A stretch of 13,546 nt of DNA, taken from positions 1 through 13,546 of the forward strand of contig PXBV01000141.1 in the NCBI GenBank assembly GCA_003565575.1, in the 5' to 3' direction. This stretch comes from Psychroflexus sp. (GTDB taxonomy: Bacteria; Bacteroidota; Bacteroidia; Flavobacteriales; Flavobacteriaceae). The position numbers were made by a program, and so were the translations under genes. The notes under the pieces are model-generated. The model was given only the letters and a program-made list of their open reading frames with translations, was not told where the DNA came from and ran no database searches. This document shows, in pieces, positions 6,851-13,546 of the stretch. How positions within the stretch are numbered: the first letter of the stretch is position 1; every line of letters starts with the position of its first letter.

Positions 6851-7390
6851 TTAATCTCCTTTTAAAAATTTTTCTACCTTCTTCTTGGCGTGGTGGTAGT
6901 TAGACTTCAAAGCTCCAACGCTGGAGTCTAAAATTTCAGACATTTCCTCATAAGGAATATCCTCAAAATATCGCATACTAAAGACTGTTTTTTGTTGTTG
7001 AGGTAAAGCTTCTATGGCTTTTTGCAATTCTAGCTTGATGGTATCTCCTTCAAAGTAGACATCACTTTCCAATGATTCCAGAAGATAATCATTTAACTCT
7101 TGGTCTGAAAGGTGCATTTTTTTGGCCTTCTTATTCAAAAAGGTAATAGATTCATTGGTAGCTATCCTGTACATCCACGTAAAGAGTTTGCTATCTCCTT
7201 TAAAAGATTTTATGTTTTTGAATATTTTTATGAAGGTATTTTGCAGAACATCGTCTGCATCTTCATGTAGTTTTACTATAGTTCTAATATGCCAATAGAG
7301 TCTTACCTTATGTTCTGAAATAAGGGCTTGAAAGGCTTTATCGGTATTAATGCCTTGTTGCAAATTTTCTATTATATCTTCTTCTTTCAA
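6851..7390 (-). CDS. ECF-type RNA polymerase sigma factor
   Basis: This 179-residue sigma-70 family protein has extracytoplasmic-function architecture (regions 2 and 4 only). Region 2 spans about 20-90 and includes DADDVLQNTFIKIFKNIKSF (44-63) and the -10-recognition segment FTWMYRIATNESI (70-82). A variable acidic linker covers about 92-118. Region 4 spans about 122-176, with ALPQQQKTVFSMRYFEDIPYEEM (starting at 128) and the helix-turn-helix ending VGALKSNYHHAKKKVEKFL. The RYFEDIPYEEMSEIL segment is the common flavobacterial form. The gene lies eight bases after the ABC exporter and 31 bases before the putative anti-sigma gene, so it is probably co-transcribed with the envelope genes upstream. 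No exact TAnnTTTG element is seen in its immediate upstream region. Its promoter targets cannot be read from this window. Confidence 0.95.
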   Translation of the reverse strand: MKEEDIIENLQQGINTDKAFQALISEHKVRLYWHIRTIVKLHEDADDVLQNTFIKIFKNIKSFKGDSKLFTWMYRIATNESITFLNKKAKKMHLSDQELNDYLLESLESDVYFEGDTIKLELQKAIEALPQQQKTVFSMRYFEDIPYEEMSEILDSSVGALKSNYHHAKKKVEKFLKGD

Positions 7391-7398
7391 TGGGCTTC

Positions 7399-9234
7399 TT
7401 ATTCAAAAGATTGCATTTCTACCAGTTTTCTATAGATGCCATCACTGGTAATCAACTCATCGTGCTTACCTTGTTCCACAATTTCACCTTGGTGCATCAC
7501 AACAATTGTATCTGCATTTTTAATCGTAGATAATCTGTGAGCAATTACAAGAGATGTTCTATTTTGCATCATGTTTTCTAAGGCTTTTTGCACGAGTTGT
7601 TCACTTTCTGTATCTAAAGCTGAGGTTGCTTCGTCCAGAATCATTATAGGCGGATTTTTTAGCACAGCTCTTGCTATGGAGATTCTTTGCTTTTGGCCAC
7701 CGCTTAGTTTCCCGCCACCATCTCCAATATTGGTGTCAATACCATTTGGAAAGCTATTTACAAAATCAAACGCATTAGCAATCTTTAAAGCTTCGATTAG
7801 CTCTTCATCTGTTGCATTAGGTTGACCAATTTTCAGATTTTCTTTTATACTGGCGTTAAATAAAATAGAATCTTGTGTGACCAGCCCCATTAAATTCCTC
7901 AACGATTTTTGTTGAATTTGCTTGATGTTGACGCCATCTATTTTAATCTCACCCTCGTTTGTGTCATAAAATCTGGTGACTAAATTGGCTATGGTAGATT
8001 TTCCGCTTCCAGATTGTCCAACAAGAGCAACGGTTGTCCCTTTTTTTACGGTTACATTAAAATTTCTAAGCACATATTCCTTTTCATATTTAAATGAAAT
8101 ATTTTCCAAAGTTAATTCTGAAGTAAAATCTGTTTTTGCTACAGCATCATCTTGGTCTTTGATGTTATTTTCAGTTTCAAGGATTTCTAAAACTCGCTCC
8201 GCTGCTGCATTCCCTTTTTTGAGACTGTAAGATGCCTTAGAAATACCTTTGGCTGGGGTCAAAATATTGTAAGCCAAACCCATATAAGCAATGAACGTAC
8301 TCCCGTCCAAAGTTCCGTCTATTAATACTAAACGGCCTCCGTACCATAATAAAACAGCAATTACACTTATACCCAAAAATTCACTAGCTGGTGATGCTAA
8401 GTTCTGCCTATTTAAAAGCTTGTTGGAAAAATTATAAAAATTAAGAGTGGAAGCCTTAAACTTTGAGTAAAAAATAGATTCCGCATTAAAGCCTTTTATG
8501 ATTTTTAAACCTCCCAGGGTTTCCTCCAAGATAGATAGAAAATGCCCTTGCTCTTGTTGAACTCTATCCGATTTTTTCTTTAGCGATTTACCTATCAATG
8601 AAATAATAAATCCGGAAATAGGAATAAATATGAAAACAAAAATGGTAAGTTCCCAACTAATAAATAGCATTGCCCCAATAGTAAATAAAATAGTAAGAGG
8701 TTCTCTCACTATCAACTCTAAAATGGATAAAAATGAATGCTGTATTTCCAAGACGTCACTCGTAATTCTTGCAATGGTATCACCTTTTCGTTTTTCTGAA
8801 TAATAGGACAAAGGCAATTCAATCGTTTTTTTATAAAGCGCATTCCTCAAGTCTTTCAAAACACCATTTCTTAAAAATGTAATGAAATACATCGCAATAT
8901 AGTTGGAGATGTTTTTCAGAAAAAATAAGATAATGACTAAGCTTATCACTAAAATAAGTGCCATTGAGGCATCATCCTGTGCATATTCATTGACTTGGTA
9001 AGAAAGGTAGTCCTTAAAGTAATCTTTTGCGTTACTAACTTCTGTGTAAACAGGCTTTTCAATTACCTTATTTTCTCTTCCCTCTTTTCCTTCAAATAAA
9101 ACATCTAGCATTGGGATGAGGGCAATGAATGATAACGCACTAAATAGCGCATAAAAAATGTTGGCGATAATGTTTAAAATCGCAAAGCGTTTGTAGGGTT
9201 TCGCAAAGCGAATTATTTTCTTAAAATACGTCAT
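7399..9234 (-). CDS. MsbA-type ABC exporter (fused permease and ATPase)
   Basis: This 611-residue half-transporter is expected to work as a homodimer in the inner membrane. The N-terminal membrane domain (about 1-345) has six hydrophobic helices, with segments near 18-42, 91-120, 173-192, 193-216, 284-300 and 310-327. The ATPase domain (about 370-611) has Walker A GQSGSGKST at 406-414, Q-loop Gln454, signature LSGGQ at 510-514, Walker B MILDEA at 531-536 and switch His566 in IAHRLST. This order and the IERG-type C terminus fit the lipid-flippase/multidrug MsbA group. A charged loop of about 45 residues (46-90) between helices 1 and 2 is longer than in E. coli MsbA. It lies nine bases after the phosphomutase and eight before the sigma factor. 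Substrate is not determined; with a glycosyltransferase in the same string, a lipid or glycolipid is plausible. Confidence 0.93.
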   Translation of the reverse strand: MTYFKKIIRFAKPYKRFAILNIIANIFYALFSALSFIALIPMLDVLFEGKEGRENKVIEKPVYTEVSNAKDYFKDYLSYQVNEYAQDDASMALILVISLVIILFFLKNISNYIAMYFITFLRNGVLKDLRNALYKKTIELPLSYYSEKRKGDTIARITSDVLEIQHSFLSILELIVREPLTILFTIGAMLFISWELTIFVFIFIPISGFIISLIGKSLKKKSDRVQQEQGHFLSILEETLGGLKIIKGFNAESIFYSKFKASTLNFYNFSNKLLNRQNLASPASEFLGISVIAVLLWYGGRLVLIDGTLDGSTFIAYMGLAYNILTPAKGISKASYSLKKGNAAAERVLEILETENNIKDQDDAVAKTDFTSELTLENISFKYEKEYVLRNFNVTVKKGTTVALVGQSGSGKSTIANLVTRFYDTNEGEIKIDGVNIKQIQQKSLRNLMGLVTQDSILFNASIKENLKIGQPNATDEELIEALKIANAFDFVNSFPNGIDTNIGDGGGKLSGGQKQRISIARAVLKNPPIMILDEATSALDTESEQLVQKALENMMQNRTSLVIAHRLSTIKNADTIVVMHQGEIVEQGKHDELITSDGIYRKLVEMQSFE

Positions 9235-9243
9235 AAGCGTGCC

Positions 9244-10965
9244 CTAGTCTTCTAGACCTAAATCTGAAATGATTGTCTTGATTTTAGAATCTAAATGTTG
9301 GTCTACCTTTTCAAAGTCTGAAAGTTGGTCTAAAGAAGAATTTACACTTATATAAAATTTGATCTTTGGTTCTGTGCCACTAGGTCTTGCAGCTATTTTT
9401 GTTCCGTTTTCTGTGTAGTAAATCAATACATTGGATTTCGGGATATCAATAGGGTGAGATTCGTGAGATTGCATGTTTTTAGCAACTGAAGTTTGGTAGT
9501 CTTCAATCAAAACTACTTGCTCTCCTGCAATTTCTTTTAGCGGGTTTTCCCTCAGACTTATCATTTTTTGTTTGATTTCTTCAGCTCCTTCAATTCCTCG
9601 TTTTACTAGAGAAATCAAGTGTTCTTTAAAGAACCCATGCTCTTTGTAAATTTTGATAAGTTGCTCATATGCAGAGGATCCATTTGCTTTTAAATCTGCG
9701 GCGAGTTCACATACCAATAAAATGGCGGTGTTGGCGTCTTTGTCTCTTACAAAATCACCAATCATGTAGCCAAAACTTTCTTCACCACCACCTATATAAC
9801 TGAGTTCAGGATGGTCTTTGATCAATTTTGCAATCCACTTAAAACCCGTCAAGCTTTCCATATATGTAACCCCATATGCTTCTGTCATTACTTTCATCAA
9901 TGGAGTAGAAACAATGGTAGAGGCTACAAAATGTGAGTCCTTTAGATTCTTATTTTGCTTCATTTTATTCAATACATACCAAGTCATTAAGACCATGGTT
10001 TGATTGCCGTTAAGCAAGATTAATTCACCTTGTTTGTTTCTTACAGCAATACCAAGTCTATCTCCGTCTGGGTCTGTACCAATTGCAAGATCGCTGTTTT
10101 TTTGGTTGGCTAGTTCTATGGCCATTTCAAGCGCTTCAGGCTCTTCTGGGTTTGGAGATTTTACAGTTGAAAAATCTGAGTCGGGTTCAGATTGAGCTTC
10201 CACCAAATGTAAATTGTCATAGCCTGCCTGTTTTAGCAGTTGGGGTACTGTGGTTATAGAGGTCCCGTGCAAAGAGGTAAAGGTGATGTTCAGATTTTGC
10301 TTTATTTCGGAAGATAACTGGAAGTTGACATTATCTACTGCTTTTTGGAGATAAGCTTTTTCTACACTTTCGTCCAGTACGTGAATTAATTCAGGATTCC
10401 TATTAAAATTTATATCTGTAAAGTTTAATGCATTTATTTCAGCTATAATTTCTTTGTCTTGTGGTGGCACTAGTTGTCCTCCATCTGTCCAATAGACTTT
10501 ATAGCCATTGTACTCTGGTGGATTATGACTTGCAGTTAACATAACTCCACATTGACATCCCAAATGCCTTACCGAGTAGGAAAGTAAGGGCGTTGGTCTT
10601 AGCTCAGGAAAAATAAAGACTTGAATGCCATTGGCAGAAAAAACATCTGCTACTTGATTTGCAAAGGTTTTACTATTATGTCTACAATCATAAGCTATAA
10701 CTACTTTAAGCTCTTCATCTGGAAAGACAGACTTCATGTAGTTAGAAATACCTTGTGTGTTTTTTCCTAGCGTATATTTATTGATTCTATTGGTGCCTAC
10801 ACCCATGATGCCACGCATACCGCCAGTTCCAAAATCTAAGTCTTGAAAAAAACTTTCCTCTAAAAGTTTTTTATCTGTATCCATTAGGTGTTTCACCTTG
10901 GAAACCGTATCGTTGTCAAATGTATCTGTAAGCCAAGATTTAGCTTTGTCCAAAAAAGTACTCAT
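9244..10965 (-). CDS. Phosphoglucomutase/phosphomannomutase (alpha-D-phosphohexomutase)
   Basis: This 573-residue cytoplasmic enzyme interconverts hexose-1-phosphate and hexose-6-phosphate. It shows all four family signatures: the catalytic phosphoserine loop TASHNPP with Ser146, the Mg-binding DPDGDR at 298-303, the sugar-specificity loop GGGEESFGY at 392-400 and the phosphate-binding RPSGTEPK at 527-534. Length and the N-terminal LDFGTGGMRGIMG (43-55) fit the PGM2-like phosphoglucomutase group (PgcA-like) rather than the shorter GlmM group. An open frame continues upstream to 11103, but that part overlaps the glycosyltransferase gene. The start MSTFLDKAKSWL at 10965 leaves an 11-base gap and matches the family. 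It likely supplies glucose-1-phosphate or mannose-1-phosphate for sugar-nucleotide synthesis used in glycans. Which sugar it prefers cannot be told from the sequence. Confidence 0.94.
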   Translation of the reverse strand: MSTFLDKAKSWLTDTFDNDTVSKVKHLMDTDKKLLEESFFQDLDFGTGGMRGIMGVGTNRINKYTLGKNTQGISNYMKSVFPDEELKVVIAYDCRHNSKTFANQVADVFSANGIQVFIFPELRPTPLLSYSVRHLGCQCGVMLTASHNPPEYNGYKVYWTDGGQLVPPQDKEIIAEINALNFTDINFNRNPELIHVLDESVEKAYLQKAVDNVNFQLSSEIKQNLNITFTSLHGTSITTVPQLLKQAGYDNLHLVEAQSEPDSDFSTVKSPNPEEPEALEMAIELANQKNSDLAIGTDPDGDRLGIAVRNKQGELILLNGNQTMVLMTWYVLNKMKQNKNLKDSHFVASTIVSTPLMKVMTEAYGVTYMESLTGFKWIAKLIKDHPELSYIGGGEESFGYMIGDFVRDKDANTAILLVCELAADLKANGSSAYEQLIKIYKEHGFFKEHLISLVKRGIEGAEEIKQKMISLRENPLKEIAGEQVVLIEDYQTSVAKNMQSHESHPIDIPKSNVLIYYTENGTKIAARPSGTEPKIKFYISVNSSLDQLSDFEKVDQHLDSKIKTIISDLGLED

Positions 10966-10976
10966 AAGCTTTAAGT

Positions 10977-11927
10977 TTAAATTTTTTCTGAAATTAAATA
11001 TCGTTTGTGTTTTTGTTTGGTTCTTAAAAGTAACTCTCCTAGGAATCCAGCCAAGAACATTTGCACCCCTATAATCATGGATGACAAAGCTATATAAAAC
11101 CAAGGATTATTTACTACTAAAATTGCTGGAAGTCCATTCCAGAGTTTGTATAATTTTGAAGCTCCAATCCAAGCTGCGGATAACAAGCCAACTGAAAACA
11201 TTAAGACTCCAATTGCACCAAAGAAATGCATTGGGCGCTTTCCAAATTTTGAAAAAAACCAAAGTGTAACTAAATCTAGAAATCCATTGATAAAGCGTTC
11301 TGCTCCAAATTTGGTCTTACCGTATTTTCTAGCTTGATGTTTTACTGTTTTTTCATCAATTTTTTTAAATCCAGCTTGTTTTACTAAAACGGGGATATAC
11401 CGATGCATTTCTCCATAGACTTCTATAGCTTTTACCACTTCTAGTTTGTAGGCTTTAAGTCCACAGTTAAAATCATGTAATTTCAATCCAGAGGTCCATC
11501 TAGCAGCTTTGTTGAAGAGTTTTGAAGGTAAATTTTTAAATACAAGCGAGTCGTATCTTTTCTTTTTCCAACCCGAAATTAGGTCATAGTCTTCTTCTTT
11601 GATGAGGCGGACTAATTCAGGTATTTCTTCAGGATTATCCTGTAAATCAGCATCCATAGTAATCACAACATTTCCTTTGGCCGCCTTGAAACCTGCATGA
11701 AGCGCTTGAGATTTGCCATAATTTTTAGTGAAACTTATCCCTCTAACTTCATCAAATTCAGCAGAAAGTGATTTTATGATTTTCCATGATTCATCAGTAC
11801 TTCCATCGTTAATGAATATGACCTCATAAGTGTATTCATTTGTTTTCATTATTTTTTGAATCCAGCCATGAAGCTCTCTTAGGGACTCAGCTTCATTTAA
11901 CAAGGGTATGACGATTGATAAATCCAT
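10977..11927 (-). CDS. Family 2 glycosyltransferase, polyprenyl-phosphate sugar transferase type
   Basis: This 316-residue protein has a GT-A catalytic domain (about 1-230), beginning with LSIVIPLLNEAESL. It carries FINDGSTDES (38-47) and the metal/nucleotide-binding DADLQDNPEEIPEL (92-105). Two C-terminal membrane helices at about 234-256 and 276-300 follow. This is the layout of dolichyl/undecaprenyl-phosphate sugar synthases such as GtrB, ArnC and DPM1-like enzymes, which attach a sugar to a lipid carrier at the inner face of the membrane. A GKTKFGAERFINGFLDL segment (203-219), the amphipathic region before the membrane helices, is also typical. The gene sits seven bases after DUF4199 and 11 bases before the sugar-phosphate mutase. 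The donor sugar is not readable from sequence. Confidence 0.92.
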   Translation of the reverse strand: MDLSIVIPLLNEAESLRELHGWIQKIMKTNEYTYEVIFINDGSTDESWKIIKSLSAEFDEVRGISFTKNYGKSQALHAGFKAAKGNVVITMDADLQDNPEEIPELVRLIKEEDYDLISGWKKKRYDSLVFKNLPSKLFNKAARWTSGLKLHDFNCGLKAYKLEVVKAIEVYGEMHRYIPVLVKQAGFKKIDEKTVKHQARKYGKTKFGAERFINGFLDLVTLWFFSKFGKRPMHFFGAIGVLMFSVGLLSAAWIGASKLYKLWNGLPAILVVNNPWFYIALSSMIIGVQMFLAGFLGELLLRTKQKHKRYLISEKI

Positions 11928-11934
11928 CAGCTTA

Positions 11935-12450
11935 TCAATTATTTCGTTTTATAAACCCAACTATTAATCCCACCACAAAGGTTTTAAAGATAATAGAGAT
12001 TAAGCCTGTGGTAGCAAGGACAAATGGCGAAGCAAATACACTCGACATGCTTCTAGTCATTTCTGCTTCGTCTTCACTCATTTGTTGTTGTAAAATCTGG
12101 GCTTCCATTTCTGCTTCCATGTTGGATCTCATCACTGAAATATACTCAGGGTCTACAAGATTGTAGTGTAGATAGGTGTAAATGCCGTACATTAACCCAC
12201 CTATCACCCCAATAGCTAAGCCTAGCTTAATTGAACTTGTAAGATCTATAAGTCCATTGTTATCTATTTTATATAAATGAATTGCATACCACACGATTGC
12301 TACAGTAATGATAAAGTTAAGAAGAGAAATAACCACACCTGCATCTTCGTTTAGGGCGTATACCATAACCAGAACTAGAATGGAATACGCGCCAAAAATA
12401 CTTCCGAATTTTTTAGCATAAGGTTTTACAGGAATATATTCTGTGGGCAT
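11935..12450 (-). CDS. DUF4199 family membrane protein
   Basis: This 171-residue inner-membrane protein of unknown function has four likely membrane helices near 14-32, 38-59, 74-96 and 145-167. An acidic, Gln/Met-rich loop (about 98-138) separates the third and fourth helices. The arrangement and segments such as FGSIFGAYSIL, IKLGLAIGVIGGLMYGIYTYLHYNLVDPEY-like text around 75-103 and a C-terminal IVGFI fit DUF4199, a family I associate with Bacteroidota. It ends seven bases before the glycosyltransferase start, and in other flavobacteria DUF4199 genes often sit next to such transferases. It may help the lipid-linked sugar step, but this is only positional inference. A weak promoter candidate lies just upstream. 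Confidence 0.85.
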   Translation of the reverse strand: MPTEYIPVKPYAKKFGSIFGAYSILVLVMVYALNEDAGVVISLLNFIITVAIVWYAIHLYKIDNNGLIDLTSSIKLGLAIGVIGGLMYGIYTYLHYNLVDPEYISVMRSNMEAEMEAQILQQQMSEDEAEMTRSMSSVFASPFVLATTGLISIIFKTFVVGLIVGFIKRNN

Positions 12451-12462
12451 TTTTAGATTTTA

Positions 12463-12496
12463 AAAAGTTATGATTTTTAGATGGTGTAGACTTCAA
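12463..12496 (-). promoter_or_regulatory. Weak promoter candidate for the DUF4199-glycosyltransferase string
   Basis: On the minus strand a TTG (12494-12496) is followed after 23 bases by TAACTTTT (12463-12470), seven of eight matches to TAnnTTTG. The spacing is at the long end of the accepted range. The leader before the DUF4199 start would be only a few bases. Confidence 0.25.
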
Positions 12497-12511
12497 AAGG
12501 AATGGTATTTT

Positions 12512-13447
12512 TTATTCATTTTCAGGCTCTAGGCTAAAGGTTTTTGTTAGCATGGCTTTCAAATTGTCTGTAATCTGTTTTGGTAGTTCGTTTTCGAATT
12601 CTTCATCGTGTAATTTGGCTGTAAAGCTTAAATCTTGAAAGTGAATACTTACCGTGCCTTCGCTGTGGTCTTCAACCAGAATTTTTAGAGGAAGGTCTAT
12701 AGAAAAATTAGGATTTTTCTGCATTAGTTCAGACCCTACTTTTGGATTTCCAAACACAAATAAATGTAAGGATTTAAACTTACTACCTATAGCGTCTGCA
12801 TCTTCAGAAAAGTTGGTGGATTCAAAAAGCTTAAAGTCACTATTGCCTTCTATCATGTCTTGGATGGAACTTACTGTTTCTGAAAAGCTTTTAGGGCTTT
12901 TTAACGTAATGATGCCATTGGCCTCCAAAGAGTCTATAGGAGATACTTGGGTATATTCAGCTTTAGAACTTTGCTTTAAAAAGGTTTCTGTAAGTGTGCC
13001 AATACTTCTTAAGGCCGCACTGTTGTTAAGACCATAACGATTTATGAAATATTCTTCGCTTCTAGCTACAATAAATTTTTTTCCGTTGACTTGATAAAAG
13101 CCAATTCTGATGGGAAATTCAAAAGCCATCAATGGGTTCTCTTCCACTAGAGGCACAGTATATCTAGGATTGTCTATAAAAAACACTTTATTGAAGTCTA
13201 AATCTATTCCTGCTTCCTCAGCATTTTGAGAATGATTAATTTCATTAGTAATTTCTATTGTCCTATCCGTGTTGAGGTAAGATTTAAATTGATCTGTAGC
13301 TTTTTGCAAATCGCCTGTGGTAGTATGGATAAGACCAGGTGAAATGTTGCTATCAATTTTTGAAATGTCTTTAGTGTTGGTTTCTTGTTTACAAGATACA
13401 AGAAGTATAATGAATGCTGAAACGTATAAAGTAGAATAGATCTTCAT
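12512..13447 (-). CDS. Lipoprotein with two DUF302 domains
   Basis: This 311-residue protein begins with a lipoprotein signal peptide whose lipobox LVSC places the acylated cysteine at residue 19. It is followed by a hydrophilic linker rich in Thr, Ser and Asp (20-40). Two similar domains follow. The second, at about 175-280, shows the clear DUF302 pattern HLFVFGNPKVGSELMQKNP then DLPLKILV and a short closing strand. The first, at about 40-135, keeps the same pattern in weaker form (KVFFIDNPRYTVPLVEENP then EFPIRIGFY). DUF302 proteins are small alpha/beta proteins of unknown function, often secreted. Its place is probably the periplasmic face of a membrane. It is 61 bases upstream of DUF4199 and could be transcribed with it or alone. 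The lipoprotein and DUF302 calls are firm; the function is unknown. Confidence 0.88.
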   Translation of the reverse strand: MKIYSTLYVSAFIILLVSCKQETNTKDISKIDSNISPGLIHTTTGDLQKATDQFKSYLNTDRTIEITNEINHSQNAEEAGIDLDFNKVFFIDNPRYTVPLVEENPLMAFEFPIRIGFYQVNGKKFIVARSEEYFINRYGLNNSAALRSIGTLTETFLKQSSKAEYTQVSPIDSLEANGIITLKSPKSFSETVSSIQDMIEGNSDFKLFESTNFSEDADAIGSKFKSLHLFVFGNPKVGSELMQKNPNFSIDLPLKILVEDHSEGTVSIHFQDLSFTAKLHDEEFENELPKQITDNLKAMLTKTFSLEPENE

Positions 13448-13459
13448 TTTCTTTTTTTA

Positions 13460-13467
13460 CAAAATTA
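13460..13467 (-). promoter_or_regulatory. Candidate -7 promoter element for the DUF302 lipoprotein gene
   Basis: On the minus strand this reads TAATTTTG, an exact match to TAnnTTTG, 12 bases before the start codon. The leader would be very short. No TTG is found at the -33 position, so support is moderate. It would be the first promoter of the ten-gene minus-strand run. Confidence 0.38.
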
Positions 13468-13546
13468 CCTAAATGAATATAATATGACTAGTATTTTAAG
13501 GATTATATAAATTCATTAGCATAAAAAACTCATATATTTACGAACA

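Noticed and set aside
10966..11103. In-frame upstream extension of the phosphomutase by 46 residues
   Set aside because: It lies inside the end of the glycosyltransferase gene and has no family similarity. The ATG at 10965 gives the normal N terminus and an 11-base gap.
13533..13540. TATATTTA on the plus strand as a promoter for a gene beyond the window
   Set aside because: It has seven of eight matches to TAnnTTTG but no -33 element, and no downstream gene is visible in the window.
1..13546. CRISPR array, insertion sequence, prophage, toxin-antitoxin or defence system
   Set aside because: No regularly spaced repeats, transposase or integrase motifs, terminal inverted repeats or defence-type domains were seen. 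MazG here is the two-domain housekeeping form, without a toxin gene beside it.

Overview
The window looks like a piece of ordinary chromosome from a marine- or soil-type Flavobacteriaceae (Bacteroidota). Evidence for this is the low GC content, a DUF5606 gene in a ruvX-def-DUF5606-mazG order, a type IX secretion (T9SS) C-terminal sorting domain, TAnnTTTG-type -7 promoter elements, almost no Shine-Dalgarno sequences, and DUF4199, DUF302 and DUF4168-like genes. There are no tRNA or rRNA genes, insertion sequences, phage genes or CRISPR arrays. The genes are tightly packed, and the longest non-coding gap is about 110 bases.

Region 1 (1-2732, plus strand) is a housekeeping string. It holds the 3' end of ruvX (Holliday junction resolvase family), def (peptide deformylase), a DUF5606/DUF6852 protein, mazG (NTP pyrophosphohydrolase) and a small secreted DUF4168-like helical protein. 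A strong hairpin terminator separates DUF5606 from mazG. A second hairpin at 2701-2732 sits between two convergent genes and can serve both strands.

Region 2 (2732-13447, minus strand) is ten genes all read leftwards, with gaps of about 60 bases or less and two overlaps. In transcription order they are: a lipoprotein with two DUF302 domains, a DUF4199 membrane protein, a family 2 polyprenyl-phosphate-type glycosyltransferase, a phosphoglucomutase/phosphomannomutase, an MsbA-type ABC exporter, an ECF sigma factor, a one-TM putative anti-sigma protein, a secreted Spy/CpxP-like 'sensor' protein, rsmB (16S rRNA m5C methyltransferase) and a large secreted endonuclease I with Fn3, choice-of-anchor-J-like and T9SS sorting regions.

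The central part reads as a cell-envelope unit. The glycosyltransferase and sugar-phosphate mutase could make or use an activated sugar, the ABC exporter could flip a lipid or glycolipid, and the sigma/anti-sigma/periplasmic sensor trio could report envelope stress. This functional link is inferred from gene order only. The most interesting element is that trio: the presumed anti-sigma factor has no cysteine, hence no zinc-binding anti-sigma motif, and instead carries a duplicated GFKVPxxYFE motif at its N terminus. I did not find a clearly new defence or mobile system here.
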